46,526 nt of DNA from Bradyrhizobium campsiandrae. Its GTDB lineage: Bacteria > Pseudomonadota > Alphaproteobacteria > Rhizobiales > Xanthobacteraceae. Both the position numbers and the translations under genes were made by a program. Where the stretch lies: the NCBI RefSeq assembly GCF_014529705.1, contig NZ_JAANIH010000069.1, positions 1-46,526 of the forward strand. Reading direction: 5' to 3'. The notes below the pieces were generated by a model. That model was given only the letters and a program-made list of their open reading frames with translations. It did no database searches and was not told the origin of the DNA. Shown here piece after piece: positions 23,306-32,656 of the stretch (within the stretch, counting starts at the first letter, position 1; each line of letters begins with the position of its first letter).

Positions 23306-25627
23306 ATGGACGATACGATCGGCTTCCCTGACCCCGGCCTCGATTTGTCGGATGGATTCAAGCCGCACACGTCGCATTGGGGCGTGTTTTCCGCACGCAA
23401 TGGCGAGGCCGGACTCGAGGTGAGGGCGTATGCGGGCGATCCCGATCCGAACGGCATCATCCACAATTTTCCGGGCGCCTTGCGCCATCAGGCGCGCGTC
23501 GCCCAGCCTGCGATCCGTCGCGGCTGGCTCGAGCGCGGGCCGGGGCCTGATGACAGGCGCGGCCGCGACGAATTCGTGTCCGTCAGCTGGGAGAAGGCGC
23601 TCGGTCTGCTCGGCGACGAGCTGGCGCGCATCCGCGATACGCGCGGCCCCGGCGCCGTGTTCGGCGGCTCCTACGGCTGGTCGAGCGCGGGCCGCTTCCA
23701 TCACGCGCAGAGCCAGGTGCACCGATTCCTCAACATCGCGATGGGCGGTTATGTCCGCTCGGTGAATTCCTATTCCTCAGGCGCGTCTTCCGTGCTGCTG
23801 CCGCAGATCCTCGTTGGCTACGAGGACATCACCAAGCGCAATGTCACCTGGGAGCAGATCGCTGAAAAGAGCGAGATCGTGCTCGCCTTCGGCGGCATGG
23901 CACTGAAGAACTCGATGGTGGCGGGTGGCTCGATCAGCAAGCATGTCGAACGGGGCGCCATGGCGGCGGCGCGCAAGCGCGGCTGCGAGTTCATCCTGAT
24001 GAGCCCGCTGCGGGAGGATCTGCCGGTCGAGGCCGGCGCGGAATGGATGACCTGCATCCCCGGTACCGACACAGCGCTGATGCTCGGCATGGTCCACACG
24101 CTGGTCAGCGAAGGTCTGCACGACCAGGCCTTCCTCGATCGCTACACCAAGGGCTGGCCGGTGTTCCTGCGCTATCTTGCCGGCGAGAGCGACGGCCAAG
24201 CCAAAGACGCCGCATGGGCCGCTGTGATCTGCGGCATCGATGCCGAGGCGATCCGCCAGCTGGCGCGGCGTCTTGCCGGCAAGCGCGCGCTCATCACCGT
24301 TTCGCATTCGCTGCAGCGCGCCGAACACGGCGAGCAGCCGGTGTGGATGGGCATGGTGCTGGCGGCCGCGCTCGGCCAGATCGGTCTTCCTGGCGGCGGC
24401 TACGCCTATTCGCTCGGTGCGATCGGCTATTACGGCCGCCGCGTCAACGACATTCCCGGGCCGACGCTGGGGCAGGGCCGCAATGGCGTCCGCGACTTCA
24501 TTCCGGTCGCGCGCATCGCCGACATGCTGCTCAATCCCGGCGGCACCTATCGCTACAATGGCGAGACGCGCACCTATCCGGACATCCGCTTGGTTTACTG
24601 GGCCGGCGGCAATCCGTTTCATCACCACCAGGACATCAACCGCCTGCGCAAGGCCTTTGCAAAGGTCGACACGCTGGTCGTGCACGAGCTCGCCTGGACC
24701 GCGACCGCGCGCCATGCCGACATCGTGCTGCCCTCGACCATGACGCTGGAGCGCGAGGACATCGGCTATTCCAGCAATGATCCCCTGATGATCGCGATGC
24801 ACCGGCTTGCCGAGCCATATGGACTGGCGCGCGACGACTACGACATCTTTGTTGATCTTGCCGATCGTCTCGGTGCCCGCGAGCCCTTCACCGAGGGCCG
24901 CACCTCGCGGCAATGGCTGGAGCATCTTTACGAGCCGGCCCGCGCCTCGCTTGCCACGCGCGGTCTCGAGGCCCCGAGCTTCGAGGAGTTCTGGAGGCGC
25001 GGCAGCCTGGTCGTGCCGCAGCAGCCCGACGATGGGGGCCGCTTGCGCAGTTTTCGCGAGGATCCCCTCGCGCATCCGCTGCCGACGCCGAGCGGACGCA
25101 TCGAGATCTATTCCGCGAAGATCGCAGGTCATGGCGACGCGGATTGTCCCGGCCATCCCGTCTGGCTCGAGAAGAGCGAGACGCCAAAGCCGGGCGCGCC
25201 ATGCTTCCTCGTCGCCAACCAGCCGGTGACGCGCCTGCACAGCCAGCTCGATTTCGGCGGACATTCGCTTGCCGCCAAACATCGCGGCCGGGAGGTCGCG
25301 CGGATGAATCCCGGTGATGCGAACGCGCGCGGCATCGTCGACGGCGATATCATCCGCCTGTTCAACGAACGCGGCGCGTGCCTGGCCGCGGTCCATGTCA
25401 CCGACGGCATCGCGCCCGGTGTCGTGCAGCTGCCGACCGGGGCCTGGTACGATCCGATGGATCCCCACGACGACGCACCGCTCTGCGTCCACGGCAATCC
25501 GAACGTGCTGACGCGCGACATCGGCACCTCGTCGTTCGCGCAAGGCTGCACAGGCCAGCTCACCACGGTGGAGGTTGAGAAGTTCACCGGCAATCTGCCG
25601 CCGATCCGGGCGTTCGATCCGGTGTAG
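23306..25627 (+). CDS. Molybdopterin oxidoreductase, BisC/TorA/DMSO-reductase type
   Basis: A 773-residue bis-MGD molybdoenzyme. The likely Mo ligand is Ser157 in NSYSSGASS, as in DMSO reductase, TMAO reductase and biotin sulfoxide reductase. There is no N-terminal iron-sulfur cysteine motif, also as in that clade. Cofactor-binding segments include WAGGNPFHHHQD, HELAWTATARHADIVLPSTM and the C-terminal domain starting with CFLVANQPVTRLHSQLD. No Tat or Sec signal is visible, so it is probably cytosolic and closer to BisC (biotin or methionine sulfoxide reduction) than TorA. The start at 23306 (MDDTIGF) is supported by GAGGG upstream; 16 earlier codons are possible. It is monocistronic. The substrate is inferred. 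Confidence 0.87.
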   Translation: MDDTIGFPDPGLDLSDGFKPHTSHWGVFSARNGEAGLEVRAYAGDPDPNGIIHNFPGALRHQARVAQPAIRRGWLERGPGPDDRRGRDEFVSVSWEKALGLLGDELARIRDTRGPGAVFGGSYGWSSAGRFHHAQSQVHRFLNIAMGGYVRSVNSYSSGASSVLLPQILVGYEDITKRNVTWEQIAEKSEIVLAFGGMALKNSMVAGGSISKHVERGAMAAARKRGCEFILMSPLREDLPVEAGAEWMTCIPGTDTALMLGMVHTLVSEGLHDQAFLDRYTKGWPVFLRYLAGESDGQAKDAAWAAVICGIDAEAIRQLARRLAGKRALITVSHSLQRAEHGEQPVWMGMVLAAALGQIGLPGGGYAYSLGAIGYYGRRVNDIPGPTLGQGRNGVRDFIPVARIADMLLNPGGTYRYNGETRTYPDIRLVYWAGGNPFHHHQDINRLRKAFAKVDTLVVHELAWTATARHADIVLPSTMTLEREDIGYSSNDPLMIAMHRLAEPYGLARDDYDIFVDLADRLGAREPFTEGRTSRQWLEHLYEPARASLATRGLEAPSFEEFWRRGSLVVPQQPDDGGRLRSFREDPLAHPLPTPSGRIEIYSAKIAGHGDADCPGHPVWLEKSETPKPGAPCFLVANQPVTRLHSQLDFGGHSLAAKHRGREVARMNPGDANARGIVDGDIIRLFNERGACLAAVHVTDGIAPGVVQLPTGAWYDPMDPHDDAPLCVHGNPNVLTRDIGTSSFAQGCTGQLTTVEVEKFTGNLPPIRAFDPV

Positions 25628-25865
25628 CGTGCACGAGGACCGAGCCTGTCCTGCCCGTGGAGGTTATAACTGGACCGCCGGCCAGAAAGCAGATTCAGGC
25701 GGCGATCCAGTGCGAACTCAACGAACTTGGGGAAGTTGTAAGGCCGCGTGCAGACGCTAACCTCTCCGCGGCCAGCACATCAAGTTTCGCCGTATTGCAA
25801 CGGCCAAAGATTCATTTCAGCCGCCGCCAAACCGCCATACATGGGCGTTCGATGCAACGAATGCC

Positions 25866-26441
25866 TCAGCTTTCGTTCGCAATGGCGATCGCTGTGCCGA
25901 CGGCAATATCCAGAATCTCGTCGGACAATTGCCTGTCGGACACCGCCCGGGCCAATTGCAGCGCGCCGACCATGGTCGAATAGATCGCGATCGCCTTGCG
26001 CCGCCGTTCTTCCGGGGTGCCGTGCCTGATCTGCTCCGCCATCAGGCCGACGATATCGGCGATTTTTCCGGTGAAGGCCTGGCGCGTTGGCTTGGGATGT
26101 CGCGCGATCTCGGCGACCAGCGCGGCGGTCGGGCAGCCGGCACCGGTTCGGTCGCGGTGTCGGGTGGAGAGGTAGTCGCGAATCGTGGCTTCGATGGCGG
26201 TGCCGTTCTCGATATTGGCCTTGTGCCGCGCCTCGCGCCGTGCGAGCGCATCAGCCAGCACCTCCCGCACCAACTCTTCCTTGGAAGCGAAGTGCGTATA
26301 GAAGGCCCCATTGGTTAGACCCGCCTCCGACATGATGCCGGCAAGGCCGACAGCGGCGATCCCGTTCTCGCGGAATTGTGCGGAGGCGACATCGAGGATG
26401 TGCCGGCGCGTCTCGTCCTTGTGTCCCTTGTCGTAGCGCAT
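25866..26441 (-). CDS. TetR-family regulator, probable repressor of the adjacent MATE gene
   Basis: A 191-residue TetR protein. The DNA-binding domain is at residues 10-60 (RRHILDVASAQFRENGI, and then GLTNGAFYTHFASKEELVRE), followed by a TetR_C-type ligand domain. The start ATG at 26441 (MRYDKGHKDET) fits the family best; another ATG lies 14 codons upstream. It is divergent from a MATE efflux gene across two 16-bp palindromes. By analogy with other TetR-efflux pairs it likely represses itself and the pump until a toxic ligand binds. Confidence 0.9.
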   Translation of the reverse strand: MRYDKGHKDETRRHILDVASAQFRENGIAAVGLAGIMSEAGLTNGAFYTHFASKEELVREVLADALARREARHKANIENGTAIEATIRDYLSTRHRDRTGAGCPTAALVAEIARHPKPTRQAFTGKIADIVGLMAEQIRHGTPEERRRKAIAIYSTMVGALQLARAVSDRQLSDEILDIAVGTAIAIANES

Positions 26442-26493
26442 GGCCTCTGTTCCTTGCCGCCATCCGCCCGAACGGGTGGCCACGGGACCGTGA

Positions 26494-26543
26494 GCAATAT
26501 CCCTATTGCATTACGATCATAATAAGACATTATAGGGATAATG
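26494..26543. promoter_or_regulatory. Two 16-bp palindromic operators between tetR and the MATE gene
   Basis: Site 1 is GCAATA-TCCC-TATTGC (26494-26509) and site 2 is CATTAT-AGGG-ATAATG (26528-26543). Both have perfect 6-bp arms and 4-base spacers that are near-complements of each other. Centre-to-centre distance is 34 bases, about three helical turns, on an AT-rich promoter segment. They are probable TetR binding sites, one for each transcription direction. Confidence 0.68.
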
Positions 26544-26587
26544 CAATGACCGCGTGCCGTCGTGGCCTGGCGGAAAGGACCCTGAGA

Positions 26588-28042
26588 ATGTCAGCCGAGG
26601 ACGTCGCCGCACTGCCCTTGTCCGCCGCCGACGCAGCCGTCGACGCGGCGGCTCCGGTTCGTTCGGCCGCACCACCCGCCCAGAGCGCCAGCGATCAGCG
26701 CCGTGCCGCGTTGCTGACCGCGCCGATCCTGTCGACCCTGCTCAAGCTCGCGGCCCCGACCGTGACGGTGCTGGTGGCGCAGACCGCGGTGAACATCGCG
26801 GAGGCCTATTATGTCGGCTATCTCGGCACCGATGCGCTGGCCGGCGCCGCGCTGGTGTTCCCGATCTTCATGCTGATGACCATGATGTCGAATGGCGGAT
26901 TCGGCTCCGGCGTCGCCTCGTCGGTGGCGCGCGCGGTCGGCGCCGGCCGACGCGACGATGCGGATGCGGCGCTGTTCCACGCCATCGTGCTCGCGATCAT
27001 CGCCGGCGGGCTGTTCACGTTCGGCGCGCATTTCGGCGGCCCGGCCCTGTTCCGAACCCTCGGCGGCCGCGACGGCGCGCTCGACGCGGCGGTCACCTAT
27101 GCCAGCTATTTGTTCGCCGGCGCCATTCCAGTCTGGATCGTCAACCTCCAGGCCGCAGCCTTGCGCGGCTCGGGCAATGTCAAGGTCCCGGCGCTGGTGA
27201 CGCTGATCGGCGCGCTCGTGACCATTCCGGTCTCGCCACTCCTGATCTTCGGCTTCGGACCGGTGCCCAGCCTGGGCATCGGCGGCGCCGGCGTCGCCTT
27301 CGGACTCTATTATGGCGCGGCGATGCTGTTCCTGCTGCGTTACATGTCCTCGGGCGCCTCGGGTCTGCGGCTCCACATCGTGCCGCTGCGCGCAAAGATC
27401 TTCGGCGACATGCTCAAGGTCGGCATCCCCACAGCGCTCAACGCGGTGCTGACCAATCTCACCGTCATTCTCGTCACTGGCGCGGTCGGCCTGTTCGGCA
27501 CCTCCGCGCTCGCCGGCTACGGCATCGCCTCGCGGCTCGACTACATCATGATCCCACTCCTGTTCGGTATCAGCACTGCGACGCTGACCATGGTCGGCGT
27601 CAACATGGGCGCGGGCCAGACCGCGCGGGCGCGGCGGATCGGCTGGGTCAGCGGCGCCGCCGGCATGATCATGACGGGCTCCATCGGCCTGCTGGTCGCG
27701 ATCTTCCCGACGGTCTGGCTGCATCTCTTCAGCCACGACGCCGACGTCGTGAATGAGGGCATGACGTATTTGCGCATCGTCGCGCCGGCCTATGCGGCGC
27801 TGGGATTCGGCTTCGTCACGTCATTCGCAGCCCAAGGCAGCGGCCGGGCGATGGGTCCGCTGATGTCCGCGGTCGCGCGTATCCTGATCGCCGCCGGCGG
27901 CGGCTGGGTTGCCGTTGCGTATTTCGGCGCAGGCATGACCGGTCTTGCCACCATGGTCACGATGTCGCTGGCCGCCTACGCCGCGATCTGCGTGCTGATC
28001 ATGCTCTCGCCGTCGACCTGGCGCGCCGAGCCGCGCGCCTAG
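26588..28042 (+). CDS. MATE-family multidrug efflux transporter
   Basis: A 484-residue inner-membrane protein with about 12 transmembrane helices in two homologous halves (N-half ILSTLLKLAAPTVTVLVAQT, C-half MLKVGIPTALNAVLTNLTVI). MATE transporters export cationic drugs or other compounds with H+ or Na+ exchange. The start at 26588 (MSAEDVAAL) has AAGGA eight bases upstream; an ATG at 26546 in frame lies 3 bases from operator site 2 and is less likely. The first ~40 residues are hydrophilic and Ala-rich, an unusual N-terminal extension. It is controlled with the divergent TetR. Confidence 0.88.
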   Translation: MSAEDVAALPLSAADAAVDAAAPVRSAAPPAQSASDQRRAALLTAPILSTLLKLAAPTVTVLVAQTAVNIAEAYYVGYLGTDALAGAALVFPIFMLMTMMSNGGFGSGVASSVARAVGAGRRDDADAALFHAIVLAIIAGGLFTFGAHFGGPALFRTLGGRDGALDAAVTYASYLFAGAIPVWIVNLQAAALRGSGNVKVPALVTLIGALVTIPVSPLLIFGFGPVPSLGIGGAGVAFGLYYGAAMLFLLRYMSSGASGLRLHIVPLRAKIFGDMLKVGIPTALNAVLTNLTVILVTGAVGLFGTSALAGYGIASRLDYIMIPLLFGISTATLTMVGVNMGAGQTARARRIGWVSGAAGMIMTGSIGLLVAIFPTVWLHLFSHDADVVNEGMTYLRIVAPAYAALGFGFVTSFAAQGSGRAMGPLMSAVARILIAAGGGWVAVAYFGAGMTGLATMVTMSLAAYAAICVLIMLSPSTWRAEPRA

Positions 28043-28213
28043 GAAGGGCTTGCGCGCGGCTCGCGCCTGCCGCAATTTGCGTTCATTTTCCATTTTGCGG
28101 TGAACGGAGAAGCTTCGCCCATCGTGGCCGGTTTATATGGATTTTCATTTCATTGATTTCGCCCGCCGGAGAAGCGAATAGGGTTTCCAATCATTTCGCC
28201 CATGGAGACCAAG

Positions 28214-28996
28214 ATGTCGTTTCGCCCCGCTTTGATCCTCGCGACGGTGCTCGCCGCGTGGTCGGCAGCAAGCTCAGCCGAGACCATCAAGATCGGCGTG
28301 ACGCCGGGACCGCATGCTCAGATTTTGGAAGCCGTGAAGCCGATCGCCGCCAAGCAGGGGCTCGATATCCAGCTCCTCGAGTTTTCGGACTATGTGGTGC
28401 CGAACGCGGCGCTCGACGCCGGCGAGATCCAGGCCAATTCGTTCCAGAACCAGCCTTATCTCGACAACCAGAAGGCCGATCGCGGCTACAAGATCGAGGC
28501 CGTTGGCCTCACCGTGAACTTCCCGATCGGCGTCTATTCGAAGAAGCACGAGGCGTTCGCCGATATTCCCGAGGGCGGCAAGGTCTCGATCCCCAACGAT
28601 CCGACCAATGGCGGCCGCGTGTTGTTGCTGTTGCGCGACAAGGGCGTGATCAAGCTGAAGGATGGCGTTGGCTTCAAGCCGACGGTGCTCGACATCACCG
28701 AGAACCCGAAAAAGCTGAAATTCATCGAGGTCGACGCGGCGCAGGCGCCGCGCGCGCTCGACGACGTCGATGCTGCCGCGATCAATACCAATTATGCAAC
28801 CCAGGCGGGCCTTGATCCCGTCAAGGACCCGATCCTGCGCGAGGATCCGAAGGGACCCTATGTCAACCTGATCGCGGTGCGCAGCGCCGACAAGGACAAG
28901 CCCTGGGTCAAGATCCTGGTCGACAGCTATCACACGCCCGAGGTGAAGGAGTTTGTCCTCACCAAGTTCAAGGGCGCGGTGTTGCCGAGCTGGTAG
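28214..28996 (+). CDS. MetQ/NlpA-family substrate-binding protein
   Basis: A 260-residue periplasmic binding protein of the methionine-uptake family. A Sec signal peptide ends near AASSA-ET, and the mature start TIKIGVTPGPHAQILEAVKP is typical. It lacks the lipobox Cys of E. coli MetQ, so it is probably soluble in the periplasm. The start at 28214 has GGAGACCAAG upstream; an ATG four codons earlier is less well placed. No metN or metI is adjacent, so it is an orphan component. The ligand could be methionine or a related compound. Confidence 0.88.
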   Translation: MSFRPALILATVLAAWSAASSAETIKIGVTPGPHAQILEAVKPIAAKQGLDIQLLEFSDYVVPNAALDAGEIQANSFQNQPYLDNQKADRGYKIEAVGLTVNFPIGVYSKKHEAFADIPEGGKVSIPNDPTNGGRVLLLLRDKGVIKLKDGVGFKPTVLDITENPKKLKFIEVDAAQAPRALDDVDAAAINTNYATQAGLDPVKDPILREDPKGPYVNLIAVRSADKDKPWVKILVDSYHTPEVKEFVLTKFKGAVLPSW

Positions 28997-29129
28997 GCAG
29001 TCTGCTTGGCCAAAGGTCCAGCGCAGGGGCCTGATCTCGGCGGGCAGCCTTGCGCATTGCCTGCTTGCCTCCGGCTCCAGCAACCGACATCATCGGTTCC
29101 CGTGGCCAATCTCGCCCGACAGGGGTCGT

Positions 29130-30164
29130 ATGAAACGCTTTGCAAATCTGAAACGCCTGGGATTTTTCACGCGACTGCTCGATGAAGCCCCGGCGGCCGA
29201 GCGCTACCGCTTTGCCGCCGAGCAGATCGTGCGCGCCGAGAAGGCGGGGCTGGATTCCGCGTGGATCGCGCAGCACCATTTTCACGAGCGCGAAGGCGGC
29301 CTGCCGTCGCCCTTCACCTTCCTCGGCTACGTCGCAGCCCAGACTTCGCGCATTCGTCTCGGCACCGGCATCGTCACCTTGCCGCTGGAGAGTGCGGTGC
29401 GGGTGGCGGAGGATGCGGCGGTGCTCGACCTGCTCTGCAATGGCCGCTTCGAACTCGGCGTCGGCACCGGCGGCAATCCATCGGCCTTCGCCGCCTTCGG
29501 CCTCGACGGCACCCAGCGCAACGAGATCTTTGCCCGCAATCTGGAGGTGGTCCGCAAGGCGCTGACCGGCAAGCCGCTTGATGGCGGCGACACGCTCTAT
29601 CCGCAGCGGCCGCAATTGGACAAGCGCATCTGGCAGGCGACCTTCTCGGTGGCGGGTGGCGTACGCGCCGGCAAGGCCGGCGACGGCCTCTTGCTGTCGC
29701 GAACCCAGCCGCGGGCCAAGGACGCGCCGAACGCCACGCTCGCCGAGATCCAGAATCCGATCATCGATGCCTATCTCGAAGCGCTGCCGCCGGGCGCCGA
29801 ACCGCGCATCATGGCCTCGCGCAGCGTGTTCGTCGCCGACGATCATCGCGAGGCGCTGCGGCTGGCCGATATCGGGCTCCGCCGCGCACTGCCGCAGTTC
29901 ATGAAGGGCGGTCACCTCCCTCCGGGCGAGACGCTGGAGGAGATGATCACCGCGTTCGACACCCATGTCGGCGGGCCAGATGAGGTTATCGCCTCGCTGC
30001 GGTCCGATGCGACGCTGGATCGGATCACCGATCTGGTCTTCCAGGTCCATTCGGTCGATGCGCCGCACCCTTACGTTTTGCGCTCGATCGAGCTGGTGGC
30101 GGACAAGGTCGCGCCGGCATTGGGCTGGACCCGGACGGCGCCCGAAGTGGCCCTGGCGGGCTAG
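29130..30164 (+). CDS. Luciferase-like FMN-dependent monooxygenase (LLM family)
   Basis: A 344-residue bacterial-luciferase-fold flavoenzyme. Visible features are RLGFFTRLLDE at the N-terminus, IAQHHFHEREGGLPSPF and GRFELGVGTGGNPSAF (flavin phosphate region). It heads a group with two CMD/AhpD-fold proteins and a Liv-type ABC transporter, an arrangement I recall for the KPN_01858-type luciferase-like family with Avi_7169/Avi_7170 peroxidase-like partners. The start ATG has AGGGG upstream. The flavin is presumably supplied by a reductase elsewhere. The substrate is unknown. Confidence 0.85.
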   Translation: MKRFANLKRLGFFTRLLDEAPAAERYRFAAEQIVRAEKAGLDSAWIAQHHFHEREGGLPSPFTFLGYVAAQTSRIRLGTGIVTLPLESAVRVAEDAAVLDLLCNGRFELGVGTGGNPSAFAAFGLDGTQRNEIFARNLEVVRKALTGKPLDGGDTLYPQRPQLDKRIWQATFSVAGGVRAGKAGDGLLLSRTQPRAKDAPNATLAEIQNPIIDAYLEALPPGAEPRIMASRSVFVADDHREALRLADIGLRRALPQFMKGGHLPPGETLEEMITAFDTHVGGPDEVIASLRSDATLDRITDLVFQVHSVDAPHPYVLRSIELVADKVAPALGWTRTAPEVALAG

Positions 30165-30196
30165 GCGGGATTTGATGGATTGCACGAGGCCTTGAG

Positions 30197-30796
30197 ATGA
30201 CTACGCCGGACATCATCGACACACTCGCCGGGATCAAGCCGGGCTCGGCCCTGGACGCCATTCGCGCCAAGCGCCTGCAAGCGCGCGAGAACGCGCAGAA
30301 AAGCTATCTGTCTCTGTTCGAGCCGATCGATGCCGGCGGTTTCTCGCTGCTCGAACGTGCCGCGGTTGCAACCTTCGTGACCGGTCTCCATGGCGAGTCG
30401 CCCGTAGCCAGCTTTTATCGCGACAAGCTCGCGGCGAGCGCGGGCGGAGCGGCTCTGCTTGAAGCAATCGACGTCGAGATCGCGCGCGGCAAGACCTCGG
30501 GGCCATATGGCTCGTTTCCGGCGGGTCCGCTGTCGATCGAGAATACGGCCGGACTGATCTATCGCGTGAGCGCGGATCGCAAGCCTGGACTCGGTGCTCG
30601 GCTCACTGCGGCCCTCGAGCACGCGCACCTCCTGGTGTTCCGTCCGCGCGATGCGGCGTCGAGCGACATGAAGGCGCTGCTGGCCGCAGGCTGGTCGACC
30701 ACCGGCATCGTCACCTTCTCCCAACTCGTTGCGTTCCTGTCGTTCCAGGTGCGGGTCGTCAGCGGCCTGCGCACGCTCGCCGCGGCAAGCGCATAA
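30197..30796 (+). CDS. CMD-domain protein (Avi_7170-like)
   Basis: A 199-residue protein of the carboxymuconolactone-decarboxylase/AhpD fold. It has the helical segment FSLLERAAVATFVTGLHG and a long C-terminal helix pair (GWSTTGIVTFSQLVAFLSFQ), but no CxxC redox pair, so it is not an ordinary alkylhydroperoxidase. It lies 32 bases after the flavoenzyme gene and 15 before an AhpD-type partner with CxxC, suggesting the two could form a hetero-complex. The family name is from memory of such clusters; no biochemical function is established. Confidence 0.75.
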   Translation: MTTPDIIDTLAGIKPGSALDAIRAKRLQARENAQKSYLSLFEPIDAGGFSLLERAAVATFVTGLHGESPVASFYRDKLAASAGGAALLEAIDVEIARGKTSGPYGSFPAGPLSIENTAGLIYRVSADRKPGLGARLTAALEHAHLLVFRPRDAASSDMKALLAAGWSTTGIVTFSQLVAFLSFQVRVVSGLRTLAAASA

Positions 30797-30811
30797 GAGG
30801 AGCCCGCAATC

Positions 30812-31390
30812 ATGAGTGCGACCGTCAATCCGCCCAATGTCTTCACCCAGGATGAGCTCGGCTGGGTCTCCTGGATCGAGCCGTTGCCCGAGGCCGAGCT
30901 GACAGAGCGGCATTTCGCAGGCCTCGTCGACCGCGCCCGCGCCAAGTCGGAATATTTCCGCCTGCTGGTGCGCGATCCCGAGGTGCTGGAAGCCCGCACC
31001 AAGACCGACAAGGACATCTTCTACAACGTCGCCGACGGCCTGCCGCGCGCCGAGCGCGAGCTCGCCGCGGCTGCGACCTCACGCTACAATGGCTGCATCT
31101 ATTGCGCCTCGGTGCATGCGCGCTTTGCCAGCACTTATTCCAGGCGGCGAGACGACGTGCAGAAGCTGCTCGACGAAGGCGTTGGTGCCGATCTCGGCGA
31201 GCGCTGGAACGCCGTGGTCAAGGCCTCTGTCGCGCTGGCCGCGACGCCGATTGCGTTCGGCCCTGACAATATCAAGGAGCTGCGCCAAGCGGGCCTCGAC
31301 GATGCCGAGATCGTCGATGTCATCAACGGTGCCTCGTTCTTCAACTGGGCGAACCGGCTGATGCTGTCGCTCGGGGAGCCCTCGAAATAG
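30812..31390 (+). CDS. Alkylhydroperoxidase (AhpD)-domain protein (Avi_7169-like)
   Basis: A 192-residue CMD-fold protein with the AhpD redox motif NGCIYCASVHARF: a CxxC pair with a His four residues after the second Cys, used for peroxide or disulfide chemistry. It starts at an ATG with GAGGAG upstream and is translated just after its CxxC-less neighbour. In context it may protect against hydroperoxides made by the flavin monooxygenase, or act on its product; both are inference. Confidence 0.83.
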   Translation: MSATVNPPNVFTQDELGWVSWIEPLPEAELTERHFAGLVDRARAKSEYFRLLVRDPEVLEARTKTDKDIFYNVADGLPRAERELAAAATSRYNGCIYCASVHARFASTYSRRRDDVQKLLDEGVGADLGERWNAVVKASVALAATPIAFGPDNIKELRQAGLDDAEIVDVINGASFFNWANRLMLSLGEPSK

Positions 31391-31451
31391 GCAATTTCAC
31401 CGGCACAAGACTTGCTGCTTATCTGTAACACCTGACTGGATGGAGCCGTGC

Positions 31452-32603
31452 ATGAGCAACATCAATCGTCGAACCCTGGTCCAGGGCTCTCTCGCCATGA
31501 TGGCGGGCGCAGCCTTCTCCCGCAGTGCCTTCGCCGACGCTGAGCCGATCCTGCTCGGTGTCAGCGGTCCGCTGACGGGGCCGAACGCGCAATATGGCAC
31601 CCAATGGAAGCAGGGTTTCGATCTCGCGCTGGACGAGATCACGGCCGCCGGCGGCATTGACGGCCGCAAGCTTGCCTATCAATTCGAGGACAGCCAGAGC
31701 GATCCACGCCAATCGGTCGCGATCGCCCAGAAATTCGTGTCCGATCCCAAGATCGTGCTGGAGCTCGGCGATTTCTCCAGCCCGGCCTCGATGGCGGCCT
31801 CGCCGATCTATCAGCGCGGCGGCCTGGTGCAATTCGGCTTCACCAATTCGCACCCTGACTTCACCAAGGGCGGCGACTTCATGTGGAGCACTTCGGTCAG
31901 CCAGGCCGACGAGCAGCCACTGCTGGCGCGCTATGCGGTGAAGAGCCTGGGCCTCAAGAAGCTCGCGGTGCTGCATCTCAACACTGATTGGGGCCGCACC
32001 AGCCGTGACTATTTCAACAACGCCGCCAAGGAATATGGCGCGGAGATCGTCGTCACCGAAGGCTACATCGCCGAGGAGCGCGACTTCCGCTCCACCTTGG
32101 TGCGCGTGCGCGATGCCAATCCCGATGGTCTGGTGCTGATCTCCTATTATTCCGACGGTGCGCTGATCGCGCGCCAGGCGCGGCAGGTCGGACTGAAGCA
32201 GGTGATCTGCGCCGCAAGCTCGGTCTATTCGCCGAAATTCCTGGAGCTCGGTGGCGAGGCCGTCGAGGACGTGCACGTCGGCACCCGCTACTTCCCGGAA
32301 GATCCGCGGCCCGAGGTGCAGAAATTCATCGCCGGATTCAAGAAGAAGTACAACGGGCTGGAGCCAGACGCCTTCAACGCATATTCCTATGATGCGATGA
32401 ACATGGCCGCGGCCGTGATCAGGATCGGCGGCACCGACCGCAGGGCGATCCGCGATGCCTTCGCCAAGGTCAAGGACGTCCCGAGCGTCATCTTCGGCAC
32501 CGCGACGTTCGACGTCGCAACCCGCCGCGTCAAGGGCGCGATGAATGCCGAGCTCGTCGTGCGCAAGGGCCAGTTCGCGCTTTGGGACGGCAAGCCGACC
32601 TGA
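31452..32603 (+). CDS. ABC transporter periplasmic binding protein, LivK type
   Basis: A 383-residue type I binding protein. The signal peptide looks Tat-like (NINRRTLVQGSLAMMAGAAF) with cleavage near AFADA. The mature sequence ILLGVSGPLTGPNAQYGTQW and LGDFSSPASMAASPIYQRGG is typical of amino-acid or amide receptors. The start at 31452 is four codons inside a longer frame and puts the twin-arginine near the N-terminus. It belongs with the permease and ATPases downstream and, by position, with the flavoenzyme module upstream. The ligand is unknown. Confidence 0.9.
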   Translation: MSNINRRTLVQGSLAMMAGAAFSRSAFADAEPILLGVSGPLTGPNAQYGTQWKQGFDLALDEITAAGGIDGRKLAYQFEDSQSDPRQSVAIAQKFVSDPKIVLELGDFSSPASMAASPIYQRGGLVQFGFTNSHPDFTKGGDFMWSTSVSQADEQPLLARYAVKSLGLKKLAVLHLNTDWGRTSRDYFNNAAKEYGAEIVVTEGYIAEERDFRSTLVRVRDANPDGLVLISYYSDGALIARQARQVGLKQVICAASSVYSPKFLELGGEAVEDVHVGTRYFPEDPRPEVQKFIAGFKKKYNGLEPDAFNAYSYDAMNMAAAVIRIGGTDRRAIRDAFAKVKDVPSVIFGTATFDVATRRVKGAMNAELVVRKGQFALWDGKPT

Positions 32604-32609
32604 CATGAT

Positions 32610-32637
32610 GGCCGGGTCTTTCGTCCCGGCCGCTTTT
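32610..32637 (+). terminator. Hairpin terminator/attenuator between SBP and permease genes
   Basis: The stem GGCCGGG/CCCGGCC (7 bp, loop 8) is followed by GCTTTTCT. It lies in the 53-base gap between the binding-protein and LivHM genes and would reduce transcription into the membrane components. Confidence 0.7.
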
Positions 32638-32656
32638 CTCTGATTGGGACCATCGC

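Noticed and set aside
23777..25543. 588-codon minus-strand frame inside the molybdoenzyme gene
   Set aside because: No recognisable domain, and the plus strand carries conserved molybdopterin motifs throughout.
25657..25760. MEVITGPPARK near 25657 resembling the start of an IS66-type small transposase protein
   Set aside because: Only about six to eight residues match, with no helix-turn-helix after them and no terminal repeats; too weak to call an insertion-sequence remnant.
28043..28213. SAM-type riboswitch upstream of the MetQ-like gene
   Set aside because: The conserved SAM-II core and pseudoknot elements could not be found in the 170-base leader.
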